Positions 1 through 7,196 of a stretch of DNA of 64,000 nt are shown here, piece after piece. The notes under the pieces are model-generated. The model saw only the letters and a program-made list of their open reading frames with translations, did not search any database and was not told the DNA's origin. Positions within the stretch are counted from its first letter, which is position 1, and each line of letters begins with the position of its first letter. Location of the stretch: contig CAKPGU010000002.1 in the NCBI GenBank assembly GCA_934155265.1, positions 1 to 64,000 on the forward strand. The letters run 5' to 3'. Both the position numbers and the translations under genes were made by a program. This DNA is from an uncultured Clostridia bacterium. Lineage in GTDB: Bacteria > Bacillota > Clostridia > TANB77 > CAG-508.

Positions 1-1
1 G

Positions 2-85
2 TACATTACCTAATATCATTGGTTTAGTAGTATCAATATAACCATTATCATATAATTCCTGACAAGGTTTGCAAATTAATTCTTT
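2..85 (-). other. Open frame running off the window edge, possible partial gene
   Basis: Overlapping the end of the recombinase in another frame, an open stretch follows a TAG stop and runs off the left edge. It reads ELICKPCQELYDNGY and onward, a CxxC pair followed by ordinary-looking protein sequence. It could be part of a zinc-binding protein brought next to the recombinase by recombination. No start codon or ribosome site is visible, and 28 codons are too few for a family call. Confidence 0.2.
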
Positions 86-1193
86 CTAGCTTATTATTTT
101 GCTCTTTTATTTCTTTTTCTAATTGTTCTCTAGGCTCCTCAAATTTTTGCTTTATCATAGGCAAGAAGAATTGATTTACAACAGAGTCATATTCCACTAA
201 TTCGCTAATGAATTGATTAAAGTAATCATTGATAACTTTCTCTTTAAACTCAATTTTGCAGTCATTACAATAATAGTAGAAGTAAGTATTGCCATTTTTC
301 TTCGTAGTTGCTTTGCCACCTAGTATTCTATTACATTTAGGACACTTTAATTTCTGCAAGTATAGATATGTCAATGTTCTTTGATAACTTCTCGAATTTT
401 TCTTTTTCTGTACTTGACAGTCTGACCACATTTCTTTTGAGATAATAGGTTCTACTACATCTTCATAGTAAGTTGGGTGTTTAGTTTTCTTGCCATGAAC
501 AAAATAACCCTTATATATTTCATTTTCTAATATACCCATAATAGTTGAATCTCGCCAATTATCTTTTCCTAATACTTTTTCTTTATTAAATAAGTTGCTA
601 ATTTTTTGGTAAGAGTAACCGTTATAATATAAGTCAAATATTCTAACGACAATATCTTTAGTAGAATAATCAACTACTAATTTTTTATCTTCTCTTTTAT
701 AGCCTAGTGGTGCAATGTGAGGAATATGTCCATTTTTTATTGCACCTGCTAAACCTATTTTAGTTCTTTCGCTAGTTCTCTCAATTTCATTTTGACTAAC
801 ACTCATTAAGAGTCTTGAAATCATTTTACCGTTTGCACTTGTAGTATTTATTTCATCATTAGGACAATCGATATATGCATTATTTTCATCTAAAAAAGTT
901 ATTAGTTTTTCCCAATCGAATATACTTCTGGTTATTCTGTCTAGTTTTAGTGCAACAATAGTATTTATTTTTTTAGCTTTAATATCAGTTTTTAATCTTT
1001 CAAATTCTGGTCTATGATTACCTGTTTTAGCACTTATTCCAGCATCTTGGTAATAGTCTATTATCTCATAACCCTTAAACCTACAAAAAGTTTTTAATCT
1101 TTCTCTTTGTTCTGGAAGACTAAAACCCTCACGAGCTTGGTCTTCGGTAGAAACTCTCATATACAATCCACATTTTTTCTTCTCTTCGTTCAA
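48..1193 (-). CDS. Serine recombinase (resolvase/invertase superfamily), C-terminus shortened
   Basis: Site-specific DNA recombinase acting through a serine-DNA intermediate. The N-terminal resolvase domain begins with LYMRVSTEDQ, whose Ser15 is the expected nucleophile, and LKLDRITRS near residue 85 is the conserved Arg-containing segment. A recombinase domain follows, then a zinc-ribbon (KCPKCNRILGG with CNDC, about residues 284-313) and the start of a coiled coil that stops abruptly at residue 381. Large serine recombinases usually continue well past this point, so the C-terminus looks lost. The start is TTG at 1193, chosen because AGGAGG lies 8 bases upstream and the catalytic motif is then correctly placed. 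The gene lies downstream of tRNA-Thr on the same strand, as for an integrated element. Activity after truncation is uncertain. Confidence 0.85.
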   Translation of the reverse strand: MNEEKKKCGLYMRVSTEDQAREGFSLPEQRERLKTFCRFKGYEIIDYYQDAGISAKTGNHRPEFERLKTDIKAKKINTIVALKLDRITRSIFDWEKLITFLDENNAYIDCPNDEINTTSANGKMISRLLMSVSQNEIERTSERTKIGLAGAIKNGHIPHIAPLGYKREDKKLVVDYSTKDIVVRIFDLYYNGYSYQKISNLFNKEKVLGKDNWRDSTIMGILENEIYKGYFVHGKKTKHPTYYEDVVEPIISKEMWSDCQVQKKKNSRSYQRTLTYLYLQKLKCPKCNRILGGKATTKKNGNTYFYYYCNDCKIEFKEKVINDYFNQFISELVEYDSVVNQFFLPMIKQKFEEPREQLEKEIKEQNNKLERINLQTLSGII

Positions 1194-1196
1194 TTC

Positions 1197-1418
1197 TCAA
1201 ACCTCCTTAATAAAACAAAAAGAGACATCAAAGTACTCATATATATAATTCTTGATAATTACTCTATGTGGCTCAATATATGTAAGATTAGTTTTCTCCA
1301 GTTTTCTAATGCTACCATTGATAAAAGTTGGAGTAACTTTTGAAAACTCACATATAAATTCAAGTCTTTGTTTTAGTCATTCCTCAAATTTTAGTTCTTG
1401 CTTAATTATCTTAACCAT
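1197..1418 (-). pseudogene. Small 73-codon gene upstream of the recombinase, broken by one in-frame TGA
   Basis: An ATG at 1418 with a strong GAAAGGAGGA ribosome site opens a frame of 73 codons interrupted only at codon 14 by TGA (1377-1379), in the context KFEE-stop-LKQRLEF. The frame then stays open until a TGA that lies in the recombinase's own ribosome-site region. A TGG to TGA change would restore a full small protein. Other genes here use TGA as a stop, so recoding is unlikely. The intact product would be a small soluble protein of unknown function, perhaps co-expressed with the recombinase. Confidence 0.5.
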
Positions 1419-1455
1419 AAAAATAATCCTCCTTTCTGTTGGAAGATTTTTTCAC

Positions 1456-1532
1456 AAACAAAAAAATCAACCATTTTACTGATTGATTTTCATATCCACC
1501 TGTTCTATATAAAGTTCGAACAGATACGTCGT
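1456..1532 (-). terminator. tRNA-Thr trailer with terminator, shared with the tRNA-Leu trailer
   Basis: Directly after the encoded CCA the minus strand reads ACGACGTATCTGTTCGAACT, then a GAACAG arm that can pair with CTGTTC. A hairpin made from AATCAATCAG and TGGTTGATT followed by a T run ends the segment. The same 22-base block and the same kind of terminator follow tRNA-Leu at 25155, and a diverged copy is at 26916. Confidence 0.75.
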
Positions 1533-1608
1533 TGGAGCTTCCAACGGGAATTGAACCCGTGACCTCAGCCTTACCAAGGCTGCACTCTACCAACTGAGCT
1601 ATGGAAGC
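1533..1608 (-). tRNA. tRNA-Thr (GGT anticodon)
   Basis: A complete 76-nt cloverleaf can be folded: acceptor GCTTCCA pairs with TGGAAGC, the D arm has GCTCAGTTGGTAGAGT, the anticodon stem CAGCC/GGCTG encloses loop TTGGTAA with anticodon GGT, and the T arm contains GGTTCAATTCC. Discriminator T and a genomically encoded CCA follow. Confidence 0.97.
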
Positions 1609-1619
1609 AATTTTAACAT

Positions 1620-1648
1620 ATTATAATATATAATATAAAAAAAATCAA
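1620..1648 (-). promoter_or_regulatory. Promoter of tRNA-Thr
   Basis: On the minus strand TTGATT (-35) and TATAAT (-10) are separated by 17 bases, and the -10 lies 11 bases before the first tRNA base. This fits a housekeeping sigma-A promoter. Confidence 0.7.
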
Positions 1649-1740
1649 TCATTTATTATAGATTATATTAACTATTCTCATATTTTAAAAACGTTTTTTA
1701 GCTAAATCAAGCCATTTCTATATACTTTTTCCAATTTTTG

Positions 1741-1749
1741 TGGTATAAT
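1741..1749 (+). promoter_or_regulatory. Extended -10 promoter of the RelA/SpoT-like gene
   Basis: TGGTATAAT is an extended -10 element about 35 bases before the ATG at 1784. No good -35 box is visible 17 bases upstream. The gene has its own AAGGAGAT ribosome site, so it appears to be a single-gene transcript. Confidence 0.55.
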
Positions 1750-1783
1750 ATTTATATAAAAATTTTTTTAAAGGAGATTACTT

Positions 1784-2884
1784 ATGCAGAAAGATTTAAC
1801 AACAAAGGAACTTATCAACTTATTATCTCCTGAATTGAAATCGTATTTATACGATATTCATCAGGAAACAATTGCATGTACAATACGGGATGGCAAACTG
1901 AAATCATCATCAAAAGACTATCTCCCGCCTGATGTTTTATCATTAAAAAAACATCGTTATCAAATCCTGTCTAAAAACGGAACTTCAATGTTCAGTGGCA
2001 AAGATGCAGAAATACTTGAGTGTTATATCTCAAGTTTTCCAAAAGCAATAAGACAGCGCGAGTTGACAAAGACTATGACTGATGTTGTGGATGCTTTGAC
2101 TAACTTGATTATGCATGTTGGAATATGGATCACTCATCATGAGTACTATCCAGATTTTCACATTGCAGTACATGTAATGTCAAGGCGTAAAGACTGGGAA
2201 GGCGAAGAAACAAAATTACTGTTAAAATCAGTAGAAGCTGTTTACACAAACAATTCATCAATTTCTATGGTTCAGCCACCTATCATTCGAGACTTATTTG
2301 GTATCAGGGTAATAATTGAACAAACAACTGATAAAAACATTCTTTTAAAAGTAATGCAGATTATTGTATCAATTCTTACCAATCCAAATTCTCGGGAATA
2401 CAAGAACTTTTATCAATGGGTTAAAACCAGTGATAAATTATACGGTGGTTCTCCAATACCAAAAGAACGACTGTTGAGACTTCTTGATTATGATTTCACT
2501 ATGAGTCATGAAAAAAATTATATTGAACATCCAAAAGCTAATGGTTATGAGTCCTGGCAGGCAACATTCACTGTTGAAGCCTCATCTCCTAAAGCTGGCG
2601 GTTCAATGTTTGAACTTCAAGGCAGGACAAGTCAGATGGAAGAATTGCTTGAATACGGCTTAGATGCTGAAAATCACAAAGTTCTATCTCATGAAGATTA
2701 CAAACAAGAATTGTACAATCTTCGTAAAGAACTATTCAGCATTAAAGACTACAAAGGCGGATTACTGTACTTTAATCCAGCAATAGGCTATGATGCAGAT
2801 GGAATTGGGAAATCAAAACAAATTGCTTCCCGTACATCATCAGTACATTTGGTCTCCGAAAAAGAAGCAAATGCTGAAACTTGA
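1784..2884 (+). CDS. Divergent RelA/SpoT-domain protein (possible alarmone-synthetase-like enzyme)
   Basis: A 366-residue soluble protein. Residues about 165-285 carry landmarks of the RelA/SpoT nucleotide pyrophosphotransferase fold: IIRDLFGIRVII (D170, G173, R175), PKANGYESWQ (250-259, matching the PKxNGYxSxH substrate loop) and FELQGRT (276-282, matching ExQIRT). The ATP loop (RxKxxxS) is not clearly conserved; MSRRKDWEGEE at 132-142 may be its remnant. No HD hydrolase, TGS or ACT domain is present. The long N-terminal half (1-150) has no family I recognise. Standing alone between a recombinase/tRNA segment and core genes, with its own promoter and terminator and less AT-biased codons, it may have been acquired. 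A toxic or defence-type alarmone synthetase and an inactive homologue are both possible. Confidence 0.6.
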   Translation: MQKDLTTKELINLLSPELKSYLYDIHQETIACTIRDGKLKSSSKDYLPPDVLSLKKHRYQILSKNGTSMFSGKDAEILECYISSFPKAIRQRELTKTMTDVVDALTNLIMHVGIWITHHEYYPDFHIAVHVMSRRKDWEGEETKLLLKSVEAVYTNNSSISMVQPPIIRDLFGIRVIIEQTTDKNILLKVMQIIVSILTNPNSREYKNFYQWVKTSDKLYGGSPIPKERLLRLLDYDFTMSHEKNYIEHPKANGYESWQATFTVEASSPKAGGSMFELQGRTSQMEELLEYGLDAENHKVLSHEDYKQELYNLRKELFSIKDYKGGLLYFNPAIGYDADGIGKSKQIASRTSSVHLVSEKEANAET

Positions 2885-2923
2885 TAATAAAGCTCAATAA
2901 AGCATTTGCAATAGCTAAATAGC

Positions 2924-2974
2924 AAAAAAGCATGCAGAATCAAAATAAATTTATTTTGGTTCTGTATGCTTTTT
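2924..2974. terminator. Bidirectional terminator
   Basis: A near-perfect hairpin, with arms AAAGCATGCAGAA and TTCTGTATGCTTT around an AT-rich inner stem, is flanked by an A run on the left and a T run on the right. It serves the RelA/SpoT-like gene on the plus strand and the methyltransferase on the minus strand. Confidence 0.85.
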
Positions 2975-3617
2975 ATTTAACAAAACTAGAGTCAATATCA
3001 TCAATTGTATCACACTTTTCTTTACCATTGTTCTTAATTTTGCTTATTGCCAACCCATCTCCGACTTCTAAAATTTCAGTTTCAATATCAGGATTTTCTG
3101 TAACTTCTTTTATGTACTCTCTTAAATTTCTTACAGCTGTACGTTGTTTATGTTTATTATAATCACTCATAACATATCCTTTGTATAGAATATTATCAGC
3201 TAAAATAACTCCATTAGGATTAATCATTCTTAAAGATTCCTTTAAGAAAAATGGATATTTTCCTTTTGCTGCATCAATAAAAGCAACATCATACTTTTCA
3301 TTCAATGTAGGTAAAATCTCAACAGCATCTCCTTCATATATATTTATTTTATCAGCAACTCCAACTTTTTCAATATTTATTTTAGCCTCTGCAATACGTT
3401 CTTCATCTCTTTCAATTGTATCAATTATTCCACCATCTTGTAAATATTCTGAAAAACACATAGCAGAATACCCAACTGCTGTACCAATCTCTAATATTCT
3501 TTTAGGTTTTATATCTTTTAAAATTTTGTCTACTACTTCTAATGTGTCATCCATAATTATTGGAATATGTTCTTCTAATGCTTTTTGTTTTATTTTTTCT
3601 AATTCTTCTTTATTCAT
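2973..3617 (-). CDS. trmR: SAM-dependent O-methyltransferase, TrmR/YrrM-like
   Basis: A class I methyltransferase of about 214 residues. The SAM-binding motif RILEIGTAVGYSA is followed by an acidic segment, and FIDAAKGKYPFF matches the metal/SAM region of family 3 O-methyltransferases. In Bacillus the closest family member, TrmR (YrrM), methylates 5-hydroxyuridine at the tRNA wobble position; that role is inferred here. I chose the ATG at 3617 (MNKEELEKIK) because AAGGAAGGG lies 8 bases upstream. A longer reading from 3671 runs into the GGGACAC repeat and is unlikely. Other small-molecule O-methyltransferases share this fold. Confidence 0.7.
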   Translation of the reverse strand: MNKEELEKIKQKALEEHIPIIMDDTLEVVDKILKDIKPKRILEIGTAVGYSAMCFSEYLQDGGIIDTIERDEERIAEAKINIEKVGVADKINIYEGDAVEILPTLNEKYDVAFIDAAKGKYPFFLKESLRMINPNGVILADNILYKGYVMSDYNKHKQRTAVRNLREYIKEVTENPDIETEILEVGDGLAISKIKNNGKEKCDTIDDIDSSFVK

Positions 3618-3644
3618 ATATAGCCCTTCCTTACTAAAAAGAAC

Positions 3645-3845
3645 ACCCTTTTTACCAGTAGGGACACTCATTATTGGTAAAAACTTATTATTAAAAATTA
3701 CTAAATTAATAAATATAACAGAATAAGTATTAATTACATTAATTTTTCAATATATTTTTTACCATTAACGAGTGTCCCTACTGATATAAGGGTGTCCCTT
3801 TTGGTAATTTTTTTTACCATTTATGGGTGTCCCCACTGGTAAAAT
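3645..3845. repeat. GGGACAC repeat cluster between trmR and typA
   Basis: Inverted copies of ACCAGTAGGGACACTC lie at about 3652-3684 and 3760-3792, followed by further GGGTGTCCC units at about 3798 and 3825. The unit ACCAGTRGGGACACCC, followed by ATGGT, also forms the ends of the miniature element at 58358-58812, so this is the same repeat family in a smaller, partly degraded arrangement. No transposase for it lies in the window. Confidence 0.7.
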
Positions 3846-5665
3846 TATTTATTTGCATTTCTTGCAGCTCTTTCTCTTTCTTTGTTATCTAAGATTTTCT
3901 TTCTTAATCTAATTGATTTTGGTGTAACTTCTACTAATTCGTCATCTTGAATAAATTCTATAGCTTTTTCAAGTGACATTTGAATTGGTGGTACTAATCT
4001 TAGTGCATCATCTGATCCTGAAGCTCTAGTATTTGTTAAATGTTTTTCTTTACATACATTTACTGCTAAGTCTTCACTTCTTGAGTTTAATCCAACAATC
4101 ATTCCTTCATATACATCTACACCAGGTCCTATGAATAATTCACCTTTATCTTGTGCATTATATAATCCATATGTTATTGATGTTCCATTTTCAAATGCAA
4201 CTATTGTTCCTCTAACACGTGCAACAACTTCTCCTTTGAATGGTTCATATGAATCAAATATACTGTTCATAATTCCTTCACCTTTTGTATCTGTAAGGAA
4301 CTCTGTTCTATATCCTATTAATCCTCTTGCAGGAATTCTAAATTCTATTTTTGTGTGTCCTGCTTCTGCTGGTTCCATGTTTACCATTTCGCCTTTTCTT
4401 CTTCCTAATTTTTCAATTACTGTACCTACTGATTCATCAGGTATGTTTACAACTAATCTTTCGATTGGTTCACATTTTACACCATCTATTTCTTTTATGA
4501 TTACTTTTGGTCTTGATACTAATAGTTCATATCCTTCTCTTCTCATTGTTTCTATTAATACTGATAAATGTAATTCTCCTCTTCCTGATACTATAAATGA
4601 GTCAGGTGATGCTGTTTCTTCAACTCTTAAACTTACATTTCTGTCTAATTCTTTGAATAGTCTATCTCTTAAATGTCTTGATGTTATAAATTGTCCTTCT
4701 CTTCCTGCAAATGGTCCATTGTTTACACTAAATGTCATAGATACTGTTGGCTCATCAATGTCTACAAATGGTATTTTTTCAGGATTGTTGAAGTCACATA
4801 TTGTGTCACCAATATGGATATTTGGTATTCCTGATATTTCTATTATGTCTCCTGCTGATACTTCTTCTACTTCAACTTTCTTTAATCCCATATGTGTATA
4901 TACTTTTGCAATTCTTCCTTGTGAAACCTTGTCCTCTTTTTCACAAATAGATACAGGCATTCCAACTTTTATTGTTCCTCTTTCTAGTCTTCCTATAGCT
5001 ATTCTTCCAACGTAATCATCATAATCAATGTTAGATACTAACATTTGAGCTGGTCCTTCTTCATCACAGTCTGGTGCATTTATTGTGTTTATTATTGTTT
5101 CAAATAAACATGTTAAATCTCCATCTGGATCATTTAAATCTAATTTAGCTGTTCCATTTTTTGCTGAGGCATATACTACTGGAAATTCTAATTGATCATC
5201 ATTTGCATCTAATTCTATAAATAGTTCCATTACTTGATCTAATACTTTTTGTGGCTCTGCTCCAGGTCTGTCTATTTTGTTTATTACTACAATTGGTTTT
5301 AAATTCATTGCTAATGATTTTTTTAATACTTCTCTTGTTTGTGGCATTGCTCCTTCAAATGCATCTACTAATAAAAGTACTCCATCAACTGTTTTTAATA
5401 CTCTTTCTACTTCTCCTCCAAAATCAGCATGTCCAGGTGTATCAACTATGTTAATTTTTATTCCATTAAACATTACTGCTGTATTTTTTGCTAATATTGT
5501 TATTCCTCTTTCTTTTTCTTGGTCATTTGAGTCCATTACTCTTTCTGCTACTTGTTCATTTTCTCTGAATACATGGCTTTGTCTTAACAAAGCATCTACT
5601 AATGTAGTTTTTCCATGATCTACGTGTGCAATTATTGCTATATTTCTTATTTTTTGATTATTCAT
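3845..5665 (-). CDS. typA: Ribosome-associated translational GTPase TypA/BipA
   Basis: A 606-residue translational GTPase of the EF-G-like family that acts on the ribosome and is linked to stress and low-temperature ribosome assembly. The G domain is complete: AHVDHGKTTL (13-22), ERGITI, DTPGHADFGGEV and NKIDRP. Domains II and III follow, and the TypA-specific C-terminal part contains RGLIGYRTEFLT and the basic tail. Length matches the family. A GGGAGAG ribosome site precedes the ATG. The acyltransferase gene lies 19 bases upstream, so the two are probably cotranscribed. The repeat cluster follows its stop codon directly. Confidence 0.97.
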   Translation of the reverse strand: MNNQKIRNIAIIAHVDHGKTTLVDALLRQSHVFRENEQVAERVMDSNDQEKERGITILAKNTAVMFNGIKINIVDTPGHADFGGEVERVLKTVDGVLLLVDAFEGAMPQTREVLKKSLAMNLKPIVVINKIDRPGAEPQKVLDQVMELFIELDANDDQLEFPVVYASAKNGTAKLDLNDPDGDLTCLFETIINTINAPDCDEEGPAQMLVSNIDYDDYVGRIAIGRLERGTIKVGMPVSICEKEDKVSQGRIAKVYTHMGLKKVEVEEVSAGDIIEISGIPNIHIGDTICDFNNPEKIPFVDIDEPTVSMTFSVNNGPFAGREGQFITSRHLRDRLFKELDRNVSLRVEETASPDSFIVSGRGELHLSVLIETMRREGYELLVSRPKVIIKEIDGVKCEPIERLVVNIPDESVGTVIEKLGRRKGEMVNMEPAEAGHTKIEFRIPARGLIGYRTEFLTDTKGEGIMNSIFDSYEPFKGEVVARVRGTIVAFENGTSITYGLYNAQDKGELFIGPGVDVYEGMIVGLNSRSEDLAVNVCKEKHLTNTRASGSDDALRLVPPIQMSLEKAIEFIQDDELVEVTPKSIRLRKKILDNKERERAARNANK

Positions 5666-5684
5666 TTTCTTTTCTCTCCCTTTT

Positions 5685-6272
5685 TTATTTTGCTAATTCT
5701 AATATTTTTTCCATTATTTCTTCTGTTATTTCATCTAATTCATCTTTACTTCTATTACTAAAGTCCATTGGTTCTCCGTATCTTATTGTCATTTTGTCAA
5801 ATGGTTTTTCTCCTCCTGTTATTCCTACTGGAATAACTCTTGCTCCTGTTTTTACAGCAAAGAATGCTGCACCATCTTTTGTTTTTTGTCCTTTTTCTAC
5901 TCCGTTTCTAGTTCCTTCTGGAAATAGTGCTATACTTTCTCCATTTTTCAATGCTTTTAGTGTTGTTTTTAATGCTGATATATCTTTTGAATCTCTTTTT
6001 ACATATATTCCATCAAATACTACTCCTAAAAATGCAAAAAATGGATTTTTGCGTAATTCTTCTTTTGCTAAGAATCTTACATGTCTTTTGGCTGTTACTA
6101 CTATCAATGGAGGATCATTATATGTTCTATGATTTCCACAATATATTAGTGGTTCTTTTTTGTCTTTTGGAATGTTTTCTGTTCCTATTACTTTTACTCT
6201 ATGTACTACTATAAAATATAAACGAATTGCAGCTCTAACTATTACTCTTATTATTTGTTTAAATATATTCAT
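5685..6272 (-). CDS. plsC: 1-acyl-glycerol-3-phosphate acyltransferase family protein (PlsC-like)
   Basis: A 195-residue membrane-associated acyltransferase, expected to transfer a fatty acyl chain to lysophosphatidate in phospholipid synthesis. The HX4D-type catalytic box is NHRTYNDPP (His and Asp spaced correctly) and the glycerophosphate-binding box is FPEGTRNG. A hydrophobic N-terminus of about 25 residues could anchor it. It lies between the P-loop/Asp23 gene and typA with gaps of about 20 bases, suggesting one transcript. Substrate specificity within the family cannot be read from the sequence. Confidence 0.88.
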   Translation of the reverse strand: MNIFKQIIRVIVRAAIRLYFIVVHRVKVIGTENIPKDKKEPLIYCGNHRTYNDPPLIVVTAKRHVRFLAKEELRKNPFFAFLGVVFDGIYVKRDSKDISALKTTLKALKNGESIALFPEGTRNGVEKGQKTKDGAAFFAVKTGARVIPVGITGGEKPFDKMTIRYGEPMDFSNRSKDELDEITEEIMEKILELAK

Positions 6273-6291
6273 TTGTTACCTCTTTCTATTT

Positions 6292-7131
6292 TTAATTTTT
6301 ATCTGGAATGTGAACACTTTTTGCTACAACGTCCATAGATACAACATTCATTGCAGTTAATTTTTCTATTTCTTTCCTAGCTTTTTCTTTAAATTCTTTC
6401 AGAACTTCTTGTATGTTGTATCCATACATTACTATTACTTCCATGTATATACTTGGTCCGGCTTCTGTACTTGTCGCCCTTGTTCTTACAACCCTATATA
6501 TTGACTGCATTCTTTCTGCCAGATATTCAACAATTTGTCTGAATACTGTATCTGAAATAGTAAACCTTCCTAAATAACTAAATGTTGGTCTTATAATAGT
6601 TTTTTCTGATATATATGGTTTTTGTCCAGCTCCTTTTGATTTAAAAATTTGAAGTGGATCTAACAGATATCCTGAAAAGTCTTTTTTTAGTTCAAATGTT
6701 GGTACTGGTATTACGTGTTTTCCTTCTGTTACACGTATATGTCTTGCTGTTTGCATTTCTTCTTCTGTTGCAACTTCATTTATATATGTTGTTTCAGATA
6801 CTTCTGGCAATCCTAAATTTGCTGCAATTTTTTGTACCATTCCATCTGAAGTTCCTAATATTAAAATTTTATCAGGTCTATATTTTTTAAAAGCTTCTTC
6901 TATTGGCTTTTTTTCTTCTTCTGCATAGAATAATGCATGTTTTACTGTTTCTATTTTTGTTGGTGCTTTTTTTGCTGATGCACCTGCAATAATTTCATTG
7001 TCTTTTATTAATAAACCATCATCTATTATAAAATGTATATCTTTTTCGCTTGCTACCATTTGTGCTCTATAGCTTTTTCCTGTTCCAGACGGTCCTACAA
7101 ATGCATATACTTTTATTTTTTCAAATGACAT
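6292..7131 (-). CDS. P-loop ATPase fused to an Asp23/Gls24-like domain
   Basis: A 279-residue two-part protein. The first half is a P-loop nucleotide-binding domain with GPSGTGKS (13-20) and an acidic FIIDDGLLI segment near 34 that may act as a Walker B-like site. The second half, about residues 175-275, resembles the Asp23/Gls24 (DUF322) envelope-stress fold: it begins RPTFSYLGRFTISD, has IYMEVIVMYGYN, and ends VVSMDVVAKSVHI. Asp23 proteins normally stand alone and associate with the membrane or stress response. A fused ATPase suggests a nucleotide-dependent regulator or adaptor. It lies upstream of plsC and typA, and no partner of known function is evident. Confidence 0.6.
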   Translation of the reverse strand: MSFEKIKVYAFVGPSGTGKSYRAQMVASEKDIHFIIDDGLLIKDNEIIAGASAKKAPTKIETVKHALFYAEEEKKPIEEAFKKYRPDKILILGTSDGMVQKIAANLGLPEVSETTYINEVATEEEMQTARHIRVTEGKHVIPVPTFELKKDFSGYLLDPLQIFKSKGAGQKPYISEKTIIRPTFSYLGRFTISDTVFRQIVEYLAERMQSIYRVVRTRATSTEAGPSIYMEVIVMYGYNIQEVLKEFKEKARKEIEKLTAMNVVSMDVVAKSVHIPDKN

Positions 7132-7157
7132 TTTTTATCTCCTTATACTATATCAAT

Positions 7158-7187
7158 AGATAAGGCACGAGTTGTCGTGCCTTATCT
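7158..7187. terminator. Hairpin terminator downstream of the glycosyltransferase gene
   Basis: AGATAAGGCACGA and TCGTGCCTTATCT form a perfect 13-bp stem with a GTTG loop. The following T content is modest, so some transcription may read into the downstream P-loop gene. Confidence 0.7.
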
Positions 7188-7196
7188 TATAGGTGC

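Noticed and set aside
1377..1379. In-frame TGA read as tryptophan (genetic code change)
   Set aside because: TGA serves as the natural stop in several intact genes here (for example the HAD gene ending at 18659 and the LiaF-like gene ending at 14667), so a point mutation in one small gene is the simpler reading.
1411..1593. Open frame of about 60 codons on the minus strand
   Set aside because: It runs through tRNA-Thr and its terminator and has no ribosome site.
3618..3671. Upstream start for the O-methyltransferase
   Set aside because: The extra 18 residues would be encoded by the GGGACAC repeat, and the ribosome site points to 3617.
4131..5015. 294-codon frame on the plus strand
   Set aside because: It lies wholly inside typA on the opposite strand and has no ribosome site or protein-like motif.
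7158..7187. Riboswitch upstream of the P-loop gene
   Set aside because: It is a single perfect hairpin with no multi-stem architecture, located right after the glycosyltransferase stop; a terminator explains it.
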